This document shows, in pieces, positions 63,001 through 64,000 of a stretch of 64,000 bases of DNA. The notes under the pieces were generated by a model, which saw nothing but the letters and a program-made list of their open reading frames with translations, was not told the origin of the DNA and did not search any database. Numbering within the stretch: position 1 is the stretch's first letter; each line of letters begins with the position of its first letter. The stretch is from Anadara kagoshimensis (taxonomy: Eukaryota; Mollusca; Bivalvia; Arcoida; Arcidae), in NCBI GenBank assembly GCA_021292105.1, contig CM037870.1:20057424-20121423 (forward strand). Reading direction: 5' to 3'. A program made the position numbers and the translations under genes.

Positions 63001-63405
63001 TGGAATGCTGTTTCATCACCTGATACTAGGTTTGTGAGGGCAGAGTGTCAACTGGTTCATCCAGTCTCAGAATTTTGTGACTGGTATTGGTATGCTTGTC
63101 TACGGCATATCAACTCTGTGAAATAGCACATTAAAACCAACCCGAATGTATACAAAACTGACTATAAAACACTTAAAATCCCAATTTTCTCTCTCATACA
63201 TGAAATTGTTCTTAGATTAATTCTTAAAAGATTAATAAACCTGTTCTAGTTGAAAGATTTCTAATGCAATGTCAAACAACATTACCAACCAACCTAACCT
63301 TTATATTAGTTTATTTTATATTGCATTTTTATATTGTAGAATGTTTTCCCAATAGGTGTGAAAAAACTCTGTACTGGATTACCAGAGGGTAATGAAGAGG
63401 ATGCA
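17396..63405 (+). CDS. LRR-Roc-COR-MBT protein (Roco family), 25 exons, 3' end beyond the window
   Basis: The joined exons encode 1242 codons so far and all phases agree. Domains by residue: Lys-rich N-terminus 1-18; low-complexity acidic/Ser-rich stretch 29-102; AMN1/RI-type LRRs about 115-235 ([32 protein letters not shown]); Roc-like domain about 256-400; COR about 505-680 ([37 protein letters not shown]); a CxxC-x6-C segment 768-778; a beta-rich stretch 783-970; MBT about 975-1060; an unassigned region to 1242. Roco proteins act as GTP-regulated signalling scaffolds that dimerise through COR, and MBT domains read mono- and dimethyl-lysine. Here the P-loop is lost, so a pseudo-GTPase scaffold is inferred. 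The start ATG lies in a CAAAATGA context and its exon joins exon 2 in frame. No promoter is evident. The biggest uncertainty is the Roc assignment, followed by possibly missed small exons. Confidence 0.85.
17583..18483. mobile_element. Element with inverted ends made of a C-rich tandem repeat (intron 1)
   Basis: 17583-17845 is a tandem array built on AAATTCGCCCCCATGTTAAA / ATCGCCCCCTTTC units. 18405-18478 carries the same repeat in reverse orientation (GGGGGCGAATTTG ...). The outermost parts also match as inverted repeats (TCAATTCGCC at 17583, GGCGGATTGA at 18469-18478). The AT-rich core (about 17850-18400) has no ORF. The periodic open frames on both strands (17613-17861, 17647-17922) are translated repeat, not genes. 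Confidence 0.65.
18480..18709 (-). pseudogene. Fragment of a cation diffusion facilitator (CDF/MTP-type) C-terminal domain
   Basis: The - strand reads [28 protein letters not shown] and [13 protein letters not shown]. This resembles the cytoplasmic C-terminal domain of CDF metal transporters of the MTP type (IDTVRAYxFG, VEVDIVL, ELPEVERAF). The region matching the AHxIGE(S)LQ helix is altered, and no transmembrane segments are present nearby. The frame runs on into the C-rich element at 18478. It is probably a retained exon or processed fragment, inactive, in antisense orientation within intron 1. A live exon of an unseen antisense gene is less likely. Confidence 0.5.
19162..19411 (+). CDS. 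Roco-MBT gene exon 2
   Basis: Residues 19-102. Acceptor TTAAATTTCAG, donor GTAAGC, phase 0 out. Sequence rich in Ser, Asn and Lys ([14 protein letters not shown]), probably a disordered linker before the LRRs. Confidence 0.8.
19884..20285. mobile_element. Palindromic MITE (20105-20285) and a small related hairpin
   Basis: 20105-20285 folds on itself: ACAGTGTGTATATAATGTAC, CCTTCGTATCAGGTC and TCACTACTCG on the left are matched in reverse on the right, with the centre near 20195. A perfect 23-bp palindrome based on GTATCACCACA lies at 19885-19907 and shares the GTATCAC motif. The frame 20123-20344 crosses the hairpin and is rejected as a gene. Confidence 0.7.
20570..20782 (+). CDS. Roco-MBT gene exon 3 (LRR)
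   Basis: Residues 103-173. Acceptor TTCTTTCAG, donor GTAAAT, phase 0/0. Contains [13 protein letters not shown] and [20 protein letters not shown], two cysteine-containing LRR units of the AMN1/F-box type. A TTA/TTG microsatellite (20786-20852) begins right after the donor. Confidence 0.85.
21235..21580 (-). mobile_element. SINE copy, minus orientation
   Basis: The tRNA-like head is at the right end: the reverse complement of 21515-21572 has GTAGCTCAGTTGGTAGAGTG and GGTTGTAGGTTCATTCC. The body to the left carries GATGTTTAACGTCCCGGTCA and AAGAATATTTTACC. Same family as the copies at 15948 and 35350. Confidence 0.75.
22018..22125. repeat. Diverged relative of the 1.2-2.2 kb repeat
   Basis: It shares the order AACATCTTxAAAATAxTTTTG, GGTCxxAGCxCTxCTGAT and AGTGCTGxAAAATTxAAAC with the three intergenic copies near the left edge. 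Short and eroded. Confidence 0.5.
22293..22506 (+). CDS. Roco-MBT gene exon 4 (LRR)
   Basis: Residues 174-244. Acceptor AATTTTTTTCAG, donor GTAAAG, phase 0/1. Contains [31 protein letters not shown] and [13 protein letters not shown], the last LRRs and a typical LRR exit. No further LRR is visible downstream. Confidence 0.85.
22883..22925. repeat. (TC)n microsatellite
   Basis: About 21 TC units in intron 4. Confidence 0.95.
23173..23482. mobile_element. Short TIR element, hAT-like ends
   Basis: Inverted ends CAGGGATTTATCA and TGATAAATCCCTG. CAATCC lies beside both ends as a possible target duplication. The interior shares TTTTCCCAA and CCCAATTAG motifs with 16868-17278, so the two probably belong to one family. 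No ORF. Confidence 0.6.
23689..23910. mobile_element. MITE with TACTGTAAACCAAC ends
   Basis: The left end TACTGTAAACCAACTTTTAT and the right end ATATGTTGATTTATAGTA are imperfect inverted repeats. The inside has several GCGAAAGTTAA / TTTCGTGATT motifs in both directions. Eroded relatives start at 42935 and 52707. Confidence 0.6.
24043..24252. repeat. 51-bp tandem repeat, four copies
   Basis: The unit contains GTTTAATGAATGCTAGATGA followed by AAATATTCACTTTGTATTTA. Copies differ at only a few positions, so the array is young. It lies in intron 4. Confidence 0.9.
24410..24530. repeat. Dispersed arm repeat, single copy
   Basis: Same 120-bp segment as 3865-3985 (CCTCACTTCCTTGGTGGAAG ... ATTTAGACATGGAACGG). 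It ends about 54 bp before exon 5, so it borders the branch-point region. Confidence 0.7.
24584..24777 (+). CDS. Roco-MBT gene exon 5 (start of Roc-like domain)
   Basis: Residues 245-309. Acceptor AATAATTTCAG, donor GTAAGA, phase 1/0. [20 protein letters not shown] occupies the position of strand 1 and the P-loop, but GxxxxGK(S/T) is not there. IIECGK at the end sits where Roc domains have the DxxG/GGQ switch II segment. The pattern suggests a GTPase fold that does not bind nucleotide normally. Confidence 0.8.
24950..25150 (+). mobile_element. SINE remnant
   Basis: Eroded tRNA-like head (GGTTCCAATCTCACTGG) followed by the common SINE body ending TAAGCAAAATAATCTTGACTG. The 5' part of the head is not recognisable. 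Confidence 0.45.
25268..25393 (+). CDS. Roco-MBT gene exon 6 (Roc-like)
   Basis: Residues 310-351. Acceptor TTGTTTACAG, donor GTAAGG, phase 0/0. [20 protein letters not shown] resembles the Roc pattern of switch II followed by the hydrophobic strand 4 (ayylvVfdl). Confidence 0.8.
25394..26500. other. Intron 6, first part: nothing recognised
   Basis: AT-rich, without ORFs or clear repeats. Scattered ACCAGAC/ACCAGGC words around 25890-26200 suggest an eroded repeat. Confidence 0.4.
26503..27020. mobile_element. MITE-like element with CAGTAAAACCTTG ends
   Basis: The left end CAGTAAAACCTTGTTTTAAT is answered by ATGAATCAAGGTTTTACTAT at the right end. Inside, ATTGTGAGCTTGCTTA...CTGCAATA is duplicated (26545-26598 and 26613-26663). 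Right-end relatives occur at 42076-42268 and 56982-57065. Confidence 0.55.
27215..27398. mobile_element. MITE-A copy 1
   Basis: About 184 bp with inverted ends AGTCCAACCTGCCTTAAGGC and GTTATAGACAGGTTTGACTG. The inside is rich in TATAAAGGCC/GGCCTTTATA words. The family has six copies here, all in introns of this gene. Confidence 0.8.
27472..31461. mobile_element. 4-kb non-coding block with inverted ends and a recurring ACATACGTTACC motif (intron 6)
   Basis: A 19-bp exact inverted repeat (ATTCTCAGTAATAAGGCCC) lies at 27472-27490 and 31443-31461. Similarity continues weakly on both sides. Inside, ACATACGTTAC(CGATA) or its complement recurs at about 28194, 28208, 28527, 28539, 28563, 30527, 30546, 30711 and 30888, with partial copies (AACGTTAC, GTAACGTAAG) at 27657, 27849, 28040 and 28918. 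It is dispersed, not tandem, and on both strands. There is no meaningful ORF. A non-autonomous DNA element with subterminal binding sites fits best. Confidence 0.5.
29105..30115. repeat. Outward-facing pair of the dispersed arm repeat
   Basis: 29105-29190 (GTCCGAATCACAAATCCAGA ...) is the inverted arm and 30018-30115 (TTTCCTGGTGAAAGTTCGTT ...) the direct arm. The order is opposite to that at 3856-4505. The 820 bp between them have no ORF or other recognised feature. Confidence 0.5.
31480..31662. mobile_element. MITE-A copy 2
   Basis: Ends ACAGTCAAACCTGCCTTAAA and TATAGACAGGTTTGACTGT, with TATATA on both sides. It lies 19 bp beyond the right end of the 4-kb block, while copy 1 lies 73 bp before the left end, in the same orientation. 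Confidence 0.85.
31835..32223. mobile_element. Short TIR element, hAT-like ends
   Basis: The left end CAGACCTGCCAACCC and the right end GTCAGTTGGCAGCTCTG are inverted repeats. GCGGGTC words recur inside at both ends. A poly-G run lies at 31894-31901. No ORF. Confidence 0.55.
32366..32700. repeat. Eroded tandem repeat
   Basis: Four to five units share AAGAGGTAACTCxxxCAAATTTC followed by AGAGTTxTGxCCCTTTGAAA. Lengths vary from 60 to 90 bp. Non-coding, intron 6. Confidence 0.6.
32834..32982 (+). CDS. Roco-MBT gene exon 7 (Roc-like)
   Basis: Residues 352-400. Acceptor AATATATTTAG, donor GTATGT, phase 0/2. [20 protein letters not shown] corresponds to strand 5 and the N/TKxD (G4) position, where the consensus is missing. 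A predicted amphipathic helix follows ([20 protein letters not shown]). Confidence 0.8.
33012..33271. repeat. Direct repeat, two copies of about 58 bp
   Basis: GTGACAAACCxxTGCAAGGG followed by AGATAACTCCCATAGGACAT and GATAAG occurs at 33014-33071 and 33212-33270, with few differences. The words between the copies are unrelated. Confidence 0.85.
33412..33532 (+). CDS. Roco-MBT gene exon 8
   Basis: Residues 401-441. Acceptor TTATTTGTAG, donor GTAAGA, phase 2/0. Sequence [20 protein letters not shown] and [16 protein letters not shown]; charged, probably the end of the Roc-like fold or the Roc-COR linker. Confidence 0.8.
33597..34215 (-). mobile_element. SINE copy split by an insertion
   Basis: The body lies at 33597-33795 (AAAGTCCCAGTCAAGGCTAT, reversed) and the tRNA-like head at 34140-34215 (reverse complement GGTAGCTCAGTTAGTAGAAT). 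About 340 bp of another dispersed repeat, starting GCGGGGGGACGTATGG at 33931, separate them. That insert shares ATTTTGATCATGC with 54230 and 61050. Confidence 0.55.
34397..34597 (+). CDS. Roco-MBT gene exon 9
   Basis: Residues 442-508. Acceptor CTTTAACAG, donor GTAAGA, phase 0/0. Contains [20 protein letters not shown] and [18 protein letters not shown]; bridges the Roc-like and COR regions. The CT/CA microsatellite 34610-34664 follows closely after the donor. Confidence 0.8.
34610..34664. repeat. (CT)n(CA)n microsatellite
   Basis: Short CT run, then about 18 CA units, in intron 9. Confidence 0.9.
34755..36065. mobile_element. Cluster of three SINE copies
   Basis: 34755-35030 is a head-less copy in minus orientation. 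35350-35665 is a full copy in plus orientation with a clear head (GTGGTAGCTCAGTTGGTAGA). 35710-36065 is another plus copy (ATGATAGCTCAGATGGTAGA, AGGGTTTGAACTTCC). All end in or begin with the AGAATATTTCACCTAT-type body. tRNA-like heads of this kind are not functional tRNA genes. Confidence 0.75.
36175..36309. mobile_element. MITE-A copy 3, internally deleted
   Basis: Ends AGTCCAACCTGTCTTAAAGA and TAGACAGGTTGGACTGT. About 50 bp of the inside are missing compared with the other copies. It ends 49 bp before exon 10. Confidence 0.75.
36359..36565 (+). CDS. Roco-MBT gene exon 10 (COR-A)
   Basis: Residues 509-577. Acceptor TTTACTTTAG, donor GTAATT, phase 0/0. [20 protein letters not shown] and [10 protein letters not shown] match the COR opening pattern (G-x-hydrophobic ... 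LdPqWLadvl). [20 protein letters not shown] matches the following helix. Confidence 0.85.
36566..38083. other. Intron 10, no gene
   Basis: 36835-36900 holds several CCGATTATAA/TTATAATCGG palindromic words, probably an eroded TIR element end. The open frame 37752-38057 is unrecognised and ends before exon 11. Nothing else seen. Confidence 0.4.
38084..38188 (+). CDS. Roco-MBT gene exon 11 (COR)
   Basis: Residues 578-612. Acceptor CTACTATTTCAG, donor GTGAGC, phase 0/0. [20 protein letters not shown] and GLLEDRP fit the conserved COR segment (lL.Lekfel ... yliPsLLpe.rP). Confidence 0.85.
38430..38765 (-). mobile_element. Dimeric SINE, two tRNA-like heads
   Basis: On the - strand, 38755-38685 reads GGTAGCTCAGCGGTAGAGCA ... 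GGTTCGATCCC and 38525-38460 reads GGTAGCTTAGTGTTAGAGCA ... GGTTCAATCCC, both with clear A and B boxes. GTAACAGGAAAGAGAAAAAT precedes both on the + strand. Probably a tandem or dimeric tRNA-derived SINE. Cloverleaf pairing is incomplete by eye, so I do not call tRNA genes. Confidence 0.7.
39268..39469 (+). CDS. Roco-MBT gene exon 12 (COR-B)
   Basis: Residues 613-679. The acceptor chosen is AAATTATTTATAG because it is in phase 0 and the upstream CAG choice gives a stop at once; a later CAG (39325) is also possible. Contains [20 protein letters not shown] and [20 protein letters not shown], the COR-B pattern with the LWxxGI core. Confidence 0.75.
40178..40329 (+). CDS. Roco-MBT gene exon 13
   Basis: Residues 680-730. 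Acceptor TTTCATTTCAAG, donor GTAATA, phase 1/0. Ends with the helix [20 protein letters not shown], likely the last COR helix. Confidence 0.8.
40346..40565. repeat. Compound tetranucleotide microsatellite
   Basis: Successive blocks of GATT, GAGT and GTGC units, then GAGTGATTACTT repeats of 12-20 bp. It starts 17 bp after the exon 13 donor. Confidence 0.95.
41615..41645 (+). CDS. Roco-MBT gene exon 14 (31-bp microexon)
   Basis: Residues 731-740, [10 protein letters not shown]. Acceptor CTCTATTTTCAG, donor GTATGT, phase 0/1. The frame would not join exon 15 without it, because exon 13 ends in phase 0 and exon 15 needs a leading G. Confidence 0.7.
41704..42085 (+). mobile_element. tRNA-derived SINE, second family
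   Basis: The head GTGGCCTAATGGATAAGACG (box A) and GAGTTCGAGTCCCGC (box B) is better kept than in the other family. The tail ends AGCAACATTTAACCAACCAA. The same family seeded the 75-bp array at 49690 and the split copy at 62725. Confidence 0.75.
42522..42646 (+). CDS. Roco-MBT gene exon 15 (Cys-rich)
   Basis: Residues 741-782. Acceptor TTCTTCTTTTAG, donor GTAAGT, phase 1/0. Acidic stretch [12 protein letters not shown], then C768-S-H-C771-G-F-V-F-S-A-C778. CxxC with a third Cys suggests half of a zinc-binding site; the partner ligands are not obvious. Confidence 0.8.
43184..43419 (+). CDS. Roco-MBT gene exon 16
   Basis: Residues 783-860. Acceptor ACTACTTTTAG, donor GTAAGC, phase 0/2. [20 protein letters not shown], then a polar loop, then beta-like [20 protein letters not shown]. 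No family recognised. Confidence 0.8.
43442..43625. mobile_element. MITE-A copy 4
   Basis: Inverse orientation to copies 1 and 2: begins ACAATCAAACCTGTCTATAA and ends AAGGCAGGTTGGACTGT. It starts 22 bp after the exon 16 donor. Confidence 0.85.
44095..44160 (-). ncRNA. Hammerhead-ribozyme-like motif, left arm
   Basis: Mirror copy of the motif at 46936-46995: CTGATGA at 44143-44137, then GAAAC and GTC on the - strand. Same sequence and the same doubts about stem II. Confidence 0.5.
44371..44727 (-). pseudogene. Unidentified Penelope-element ORF, left copy
   Basis: 118 codons identical to the right-arm frame 46363-46719; see that entry. Confidence 0.45.
44663..45067 (-). pseudogene. Penelope-like reverse transcriptase fragment, left copy
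   Basis: 134 codons identical to 46023-46427; see that entry. Upstream on the - strand the element continues across the palindrome centre to about 45591. Confidence 0.85.
45283..45591 (-). pseudogene. N-terminal fragment of the Penelope-element polyprotein
   Basis: 102 codons, only about 70 of which are shared by the right arm (45593-45808, where the frame is entered at the spacer edge). Sequence [20 protein letters not shown], then a Glu/Lys-rich helix. It stops before the RT region and is separated from it by an A/T-rich stretch, so the polyprotein is broken. Family assignment rests on position only. Confidence 0.4.
46023..46427 (+). pseudogene. Penelope-like reverse transcriptase fragment, right copy
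   Basis: [20 protein letters not shown], then [20 protein letters not shown] with the catalytic YxDD-type site, then [19 protein letters not shown]. This order is typical of PLE RT motifs. Readable sequence upstream (about 45950-46022, [15 protein letters not shown]) extends the domain. After HFLDCTV the frame drifts into Lys/Ser-rich sequence unlike RT, so the thumb and the endonuclease are gone. Confidence 0.85.
46363..46719 (+). pseudogene. Unidentified ORF downstream of the PLE RT
   Basis: 118 codons, overlapping the end of the RT frame in another phase. Contains [20 protein letters not shown] and [20 protein letters not shown], and ends [14 protein letters not shown]. The composition looks protein-like (acidic, helical), and the frame also reads backwards through 46280. 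It is not RT or GIY-YIG. It may be a deleted and fused piece of the polyprotein or a captured sequence. Confidence 0.45.
46936..46995 (+). ncRNA. Hammerhead-ribozyme-like motif, right arm
   Basis: CTGATGA at 46947-46953, a stem-loop GGCAGC-CTA-GCTGTC (46955-46969), GAAAC at 46970-46974, and GTC at 46977-46979 followed by GAC that can pair with the GTC before CTGATGA (stem I). These are the conserved hammerhead blocks in the right order, and Penelope-like elements are known to carry hammerheads. One extra C (46954) sits between CTGATGA and stem II, which may weaken or abolish cleavage. Confidence 0.55.
47427..47509 (+). CDS. Roco-MBT gene exon 17
   Basis: Residues 861-888. Acceptor CACTGTTTCAG, donor GTTTGT (weaker than the others), phase 2/1. 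[20 protein letters not shown] looks like beta-strand sequence. Confidence 0.75.
47990..48060. repeat. (TA)n followed by poly-T
   Basis: About 20 TA units, then a T run; intron 17. Confidence 0.9.
48333..48678. mobile_element. Two adjacent hairpin MITEs
   Basis: 48330-48483: TCTAGAAATGGCATTTATAG ... TTGCAAAGCAAAC on the left is matched in reverse on the right. 48556-48676: GGGTTATTGAACTGATATTG ... with its reverse CAATATCAATTCAATAACCC on the right. Arms are about 55 and 30 bp. No ORF. Confidence 0.75.
48680..49418. other. Intron 17, last part: nothing recognised
   Basis: AT-rich. The open frame 48974-49156 is Asn/Tyr/Ile-rich and has no family resemblance. Confidence 0.4.
49419..49663 (+). 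CDS. Roco-MBT gene exon 18
   Basis: Residues 889-970. Acceptor AATTTATTTTCAG, donor GTATGT, phase 1/0. [37 protein letters not shown] and [12 protein letters not shown] suggest a beta-sandwich-like region before the MBT domain. Family unknown. Confidence 0.85.
49690..50480. repeat. 75-bp tandem array, about 11 copies, derived from a SINE
   Basis: The unit contains GTCATGGGTCTTAAGACTCA, CCGCTGTGGGTTTGACCCTG and GATCTTAAATAACAGTATGT. The CTCACCGCTGTGGGTTTGACCC part equals the B-box region of the 41704 SINE, and after the last unit the normal SINE body continues (to about 50770). The array starts about 25 bp after the exon 18 donor. Confidence 0.85.
50790..51650 (-). pseudogene. RTE-like LINE fragment (RT C-terminal half)
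   Basis: Read on the - strand from 51650: [20 protein letters not shown] (catalytic FADD), then [50 protein letters not shown] and [14 protein letters not shown], the usual C-terminal order of RTE-like elements. Stops and a frame shift follow below 51000. The 5' part is absent. Confidence 0.85.
51750..51867. repeat. (TTTTA)n microsatellite
   Basis: About 22 pentanucleotide units. The Phe/Ile/Leu-rich open frames here are translated repeat. Confidence 0.95.
51868..52320. repeat. Three tandem units of about 155 bp
   Basis: Each unit has AGCTGAAACTxxGTCAGTT, GxGTxGGxTTGxTTGACA and CCAAGATGGCxxxTGTTACT followed by AAAAATAGACTTT. The third unit is eroded. Units start near 51880, 52036 and 52194. 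Confidence 0.8.
52428..52535. repeat. (ATTC)n(ATCC)n microsatellite
   Basis: Two adjoining tetranucleotide blocks, with one CTTCC interruption. Confidence 0.95.
52605..52692 (+). CDS. Roco-MBT gene exon 19 (MBT, first half)
   Basis: Residues 971-999. Acceptor CATTTTTTCAG, donor GTAAGT, phase 0/1. [20 protein letters not shown] is the MBT opening (GMxxEAxDxxNPxxIxVATV); D987 is the cage aspartate position. Confidence 0.9.
52707..53840. repeat. 60-65-bp tandem array, about 16 copies
   Basis: The unit has AACTTTTCACAAATGTTAAT, TTCATGTAAATTTACAAGAG and TCACAAGTTG. Two alternating unit types (ACAAGAGTCACAAG and GTGAGAGTCACAGG) suggest a higher-order dimer. The last part (53585-53755) has three near-identical GTTGGAGTCATCAAG units. 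The array begins TACTGTAAATCAGTAAA, like a MITE end. Confidence 0.85.
53905..54260. repeat. Dispersed repeat with a CCCCCC/GGGGGG hairpin start
   Basis: Starts ATACCCCCCGCTT-AAAAAGTGGGGGGTAT and has GTCCGTCCGTGTGTCCGTCC. The later part (CTCGAAAAACTG ... TTTTGATCATGCACA) is shared with 33930-34100 and 60970-61075. A widespread mollusc-type repeat; class unknown. Confidence 0.6.
54351..54515 (+). CDS. Roco-MBT gene exon 20 (MBT, second half)
   Basis: Residues 1000-1054. Acceptor TTATTTTTCAG, donor GTATTT, phase 1/1. [20 protein letters not shown] and [11 protein letters not shown] are the hallmark MBT core; F1012, W1015 and Y1019 occupy the aromatic cage positions. Confidence 0.95.
54672..55632. 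mobile_element. Non-autonomous TIR element, hAT-like, with nested arm repeat
   Basis: The left end CAGGGTTCGACATTAAC and the right end TGTTAAACACTG are inverted repeats. Subterminal words (CTAGTAAAATCTTGGTCTGG and the GACTGGTCTAGTC side) also match in reverse. TACTG lies at both flanks. An inverted copy of the dispersed arm repeat sits at 55363-55460. No transposase. Confidence 0.55.
55783..56250. mobile_element. Two adjacent hairpin MITEs
   Basis: 55783-55975 has ends GCAGCTGTACTACGTGAT and TGATCACGTGGTACAGCGGC and is related to the element at 3210-3515. 56092-56250 is a strong hairpin: GATGCAAGTATGAATAACAA and TGGCCAGTCCAAATT pair with their reverse after a 19-nt loop region (GAGGGCGAAGCTGTTCATG). 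Confidence 0.8.
56800..56979. mobile_element. MITE-A copy 5
   Basis: Ends ACAGTACAACCTGCCTTAAA and TAGACAGGCTGGACTGT. Directly followed by a piece related to the right end of the 26503 element (56982-57065). Confidence 0.85.
57158..57237 (+). CDS. Roco-MBT gene exon 21
   Basis: Residues 1055-1081. Acceptor TTAATTTTCAG, donor GTAAGT, phase 1/0. [20 protein letters not shown] looks like the N-terminal arm of an MBT repeat (FxWxxYLxExxAxxVPxxxF), but no second MBT core follows. Confidence 0.85.
57245..58095. repeat. 41-bp minisatellite, block 1, about 20 copies
   Basis: The unit is AAAGGAGTGGGTATATTAAA plus GTACCATTGGTGTCCCAAAA plus T. A higher-order unit is visible: the short insertion GTTTATTGAAGTACCATTG recurs at about 57644, 57785 and 57967. 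The open frames on the - strand (57147-57559) are translated repeat. It begins 8 bp after the exon 21 donor. Confidence 0.95.
58098..58285. mobile_element. Hairpin MITE inside the minisatellite
   Basis: ATCAACATCTACCCGTGGTA and TATCGTCGAATAATAC on the left are matched in reverse by GTATTATTAGACGATATACC and TAAATGTTGATCATTTC on the right. The loop side carries ATATATAACGAGGTGGC. It separates the two minisatellite blocks together with about 165 bp of other DNA (58286-58450). Confidence 0.75.
58455..59085. repeat. 41-bp minisatellite, block 2, about 15 copies
   Basis: Same unit as block 1, with frequent variants GTTTGTAAATTAAAGTACC and ACCATTGTTGTCCC that are rare or absent in block 1. The blocks therefore diverged after they were separated. 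Confidence 0.95.
59225..59336 (+). CDS. Roco-MBT gene exon 22
   Basis: Residues 1082-1118. The acceptor ACAAAAACAG lacks a good pyrimidine tract; donor GTTAGT, phase 0/1. [20 protein letters not shown] and [17 protein letters not shown]; Gly/Thr-rich, unassigned. Frame and phase fit both neighbours. Confidence 0.7.
59663..60090. mobile_element. Short TIR element, hAT-like ends
   Basis: CAGGGTTCATACAG at the left and CTGTACGAACCCTG at the right form a 14-bp inverted repeat with one mismatch. CCCTAAAAAG words recur in both halves. No ORF. Confidence 0.7.
60512..60697 (+). CDS. Roco-MBT gene exon 23
   Basis: Residues 1119-1180. Acceptor ATCATTTCAG, donor GTAAGT, phase 1/1. [20 protein letters not shown] and [20 protein letters not shown]; unassigned. 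Confidence 0.8.
60698..61404. other. Intron 23, first part
   Basis: 60960-61075 shares the TTTTGATCATGCACAAGG part of the repeat at 53905. Nothing else seen. Confidence 0.4.
61405..62150. repeat. Dispersed repeat, copy 2 and related sequence
   Basis: 61405-61760 matches 5020-5360. The right part (to 62150) repeats CTTACxCAGGGGGATGTAAG, AAGACAGAGATATCTTACAC and GTGTAGCTTGTCTTAC words, related to 5428-5480 (GTAGCCTGTCTCA...). The overlapping open frames here on both strands are repeat. Confidence 0.65.
62257..62375 (+). CDS. Roco-MBT gene exon 24
   Basis: Residues 1181-1220. Acceptor TTTTACTTTTACAG, donor GTAAGT, phase 1/0. [20 protein letters not shown] and [19 protein letters not shown]; unassigned. 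Confidence 0.8.
62725..63300 (+). mobile_element. SINE split by MITE-A copy 6
   Basis: The tRNA-like head (GTTGGCTCAGTATCAAAGCA, GGTTGTGGGTTTGAACCCC) is at 62727-62795. The body resumes at about 62995 (CACCTGATACTAGGTTTGTG ... ATTACCAACCAACC). The MITE 62806-62990 sits between, flanked by TA, so the MITE arrived later. Confidence 0.75.
62806..62990. mobile_element. MITE-A copy 6
   Basis: Ends TACAGTCAAACCTGTCTATA and GGGCAGGTTGAACTGTA; same orientation as copy 4. Confidence 0.85.
63340..63405 (+). CDS. Roco-MBT gene exon 25 (last one in the window)
   Basis: Residues 1221-1242, [20 protein letters not shown] and DA. Acceptor TTATATTGTAG, donor GTAAGT, phase 0/0. There is no stop codon, so the gene continues to the right. 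Confidence 0.75.
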
Positions 63406-64000
63406 GTAAGTGATATACCCTTGCAATATATTGTCTTTTTTTGTTTAAAATTATCAATTTAAAAATTGACAGTCATTTTTACCCCGGGTCATCAAGTAAT
63501 GAACCAGATTTTAAAACTAGGAAATCTGATGAACTGTTTCTCGGTTCATTTTAGATTTGGAGTTCATTAATTGATGACACAGGAAAATATGGCAGTCAGT
63601 TCATATATGTACAATATTTTTTTTCTTAATTAACTTTGAACTAAATTATTAATCTGATGGAATAAAAAGAAATTTTGATATCTCTAAAAAGAAATTAATG
63701 GAGATCATGACCTAGAAATGGAACAGCTGATCAGTCAAAATTAAACCTAAACTACTTTTCAGTTTCATGTCAATCATGCCTAGAGAAACTGAATAGATCA
63801 TAAAAAGAACAAAATTAATAATGATTTTTAAAAAATCATTTCGACAACTTTTGATTTTCACATGTCAGCTGAGTCTAAGTAGCTTGGCATGATTGAAATG
63901 GATTCCAATGCAGATCACTAAAAAAAAATAAAACAGTTGGGAGAATTTAAAAAAAAATGCATTCTTGCACAGTTTATTGGAAAATAAATTAGATATTTAT
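63406..64000. other. Start of intron 25
   Basis: AT-rich, no ORF, no recognised repeat. GGTTCATTxxAGATTTGGAGTTCAT words near 63490-63570 may be an eroded inverted repeat. Confidence 0.4.

Overview
The window is animal nuclear DNA, AT-rich and crowded with repeats, most likely from a mollusc and probably a bivalve. That assignment is an inference from the tRNA-headed SINEs, the many short hairpin MITEs, the Penelope-like element and the intron-rich gene structure. There is no operon structure, no bacterial signal and no CRISPR array.

One gene is convincingly present. It lies on the + strand, starts at 17396 and runs off the right edge after 63405. I could place 25 coding exons with consensus GT/AG borders. 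All 25 join without a frame break and give the first 1242 codons (3726 nt). The predicted protein has a basic N-terminus, RI/AMN1-type leucine-rich repeats, a Roc-like GTPase segment whose nucleotide-binding motifs have decayed, a COR domain, a short Cys-rich segment, a beta-rich region of unknown type, an MBT domain with its methyl-lysine aromatic cage retained, and an unassigned C-terminal part. A Roco protein joined to a chromatin-type MBT reader is the most interesting biology here.

Layout. 1-17395 is intergenic. It holds diverged duplicated repeats (1.2-2.8 kb), hairpin elements (3.2-4.5 kb), a 5'-truncated LINE on the - strand (7.6-12.0 kb) split by a 1.38 kb TIR element, and a SINE (15.9 kb). 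17396-63405 is the Roco-MBT gene, and its introns carry almost everything else: an element whose inverted ends are made of tandem repeats (17.6-18.5 kb), a decayed cation-efflux transporter fragment (18.5-18.7 kb), many SINEs and MITEs, a 4 kb block with inverted ends and a recurring ACATACGTTACC motif (27.5-31.5 kb), a 3 kb near-perfect palindrome of two Penelope-like copies with hammerhead-like motifs and a 16-bp target duplication (44.0-47.2 kb), a SINE-derived 75-bp tandem array (49.7-50.5 kb), an RTE-like LINE fragment (50.8-51.65 kb), a 60-65-bp array (52.7-53.8 kb) and a 41-bp minisatellite (57.2-59.1 kb). 63406-64000 is the start of the next intron.

Exon calls rest on reading frame and splice consensus only. 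Domain names come from motif recognition by eye, without any database search.
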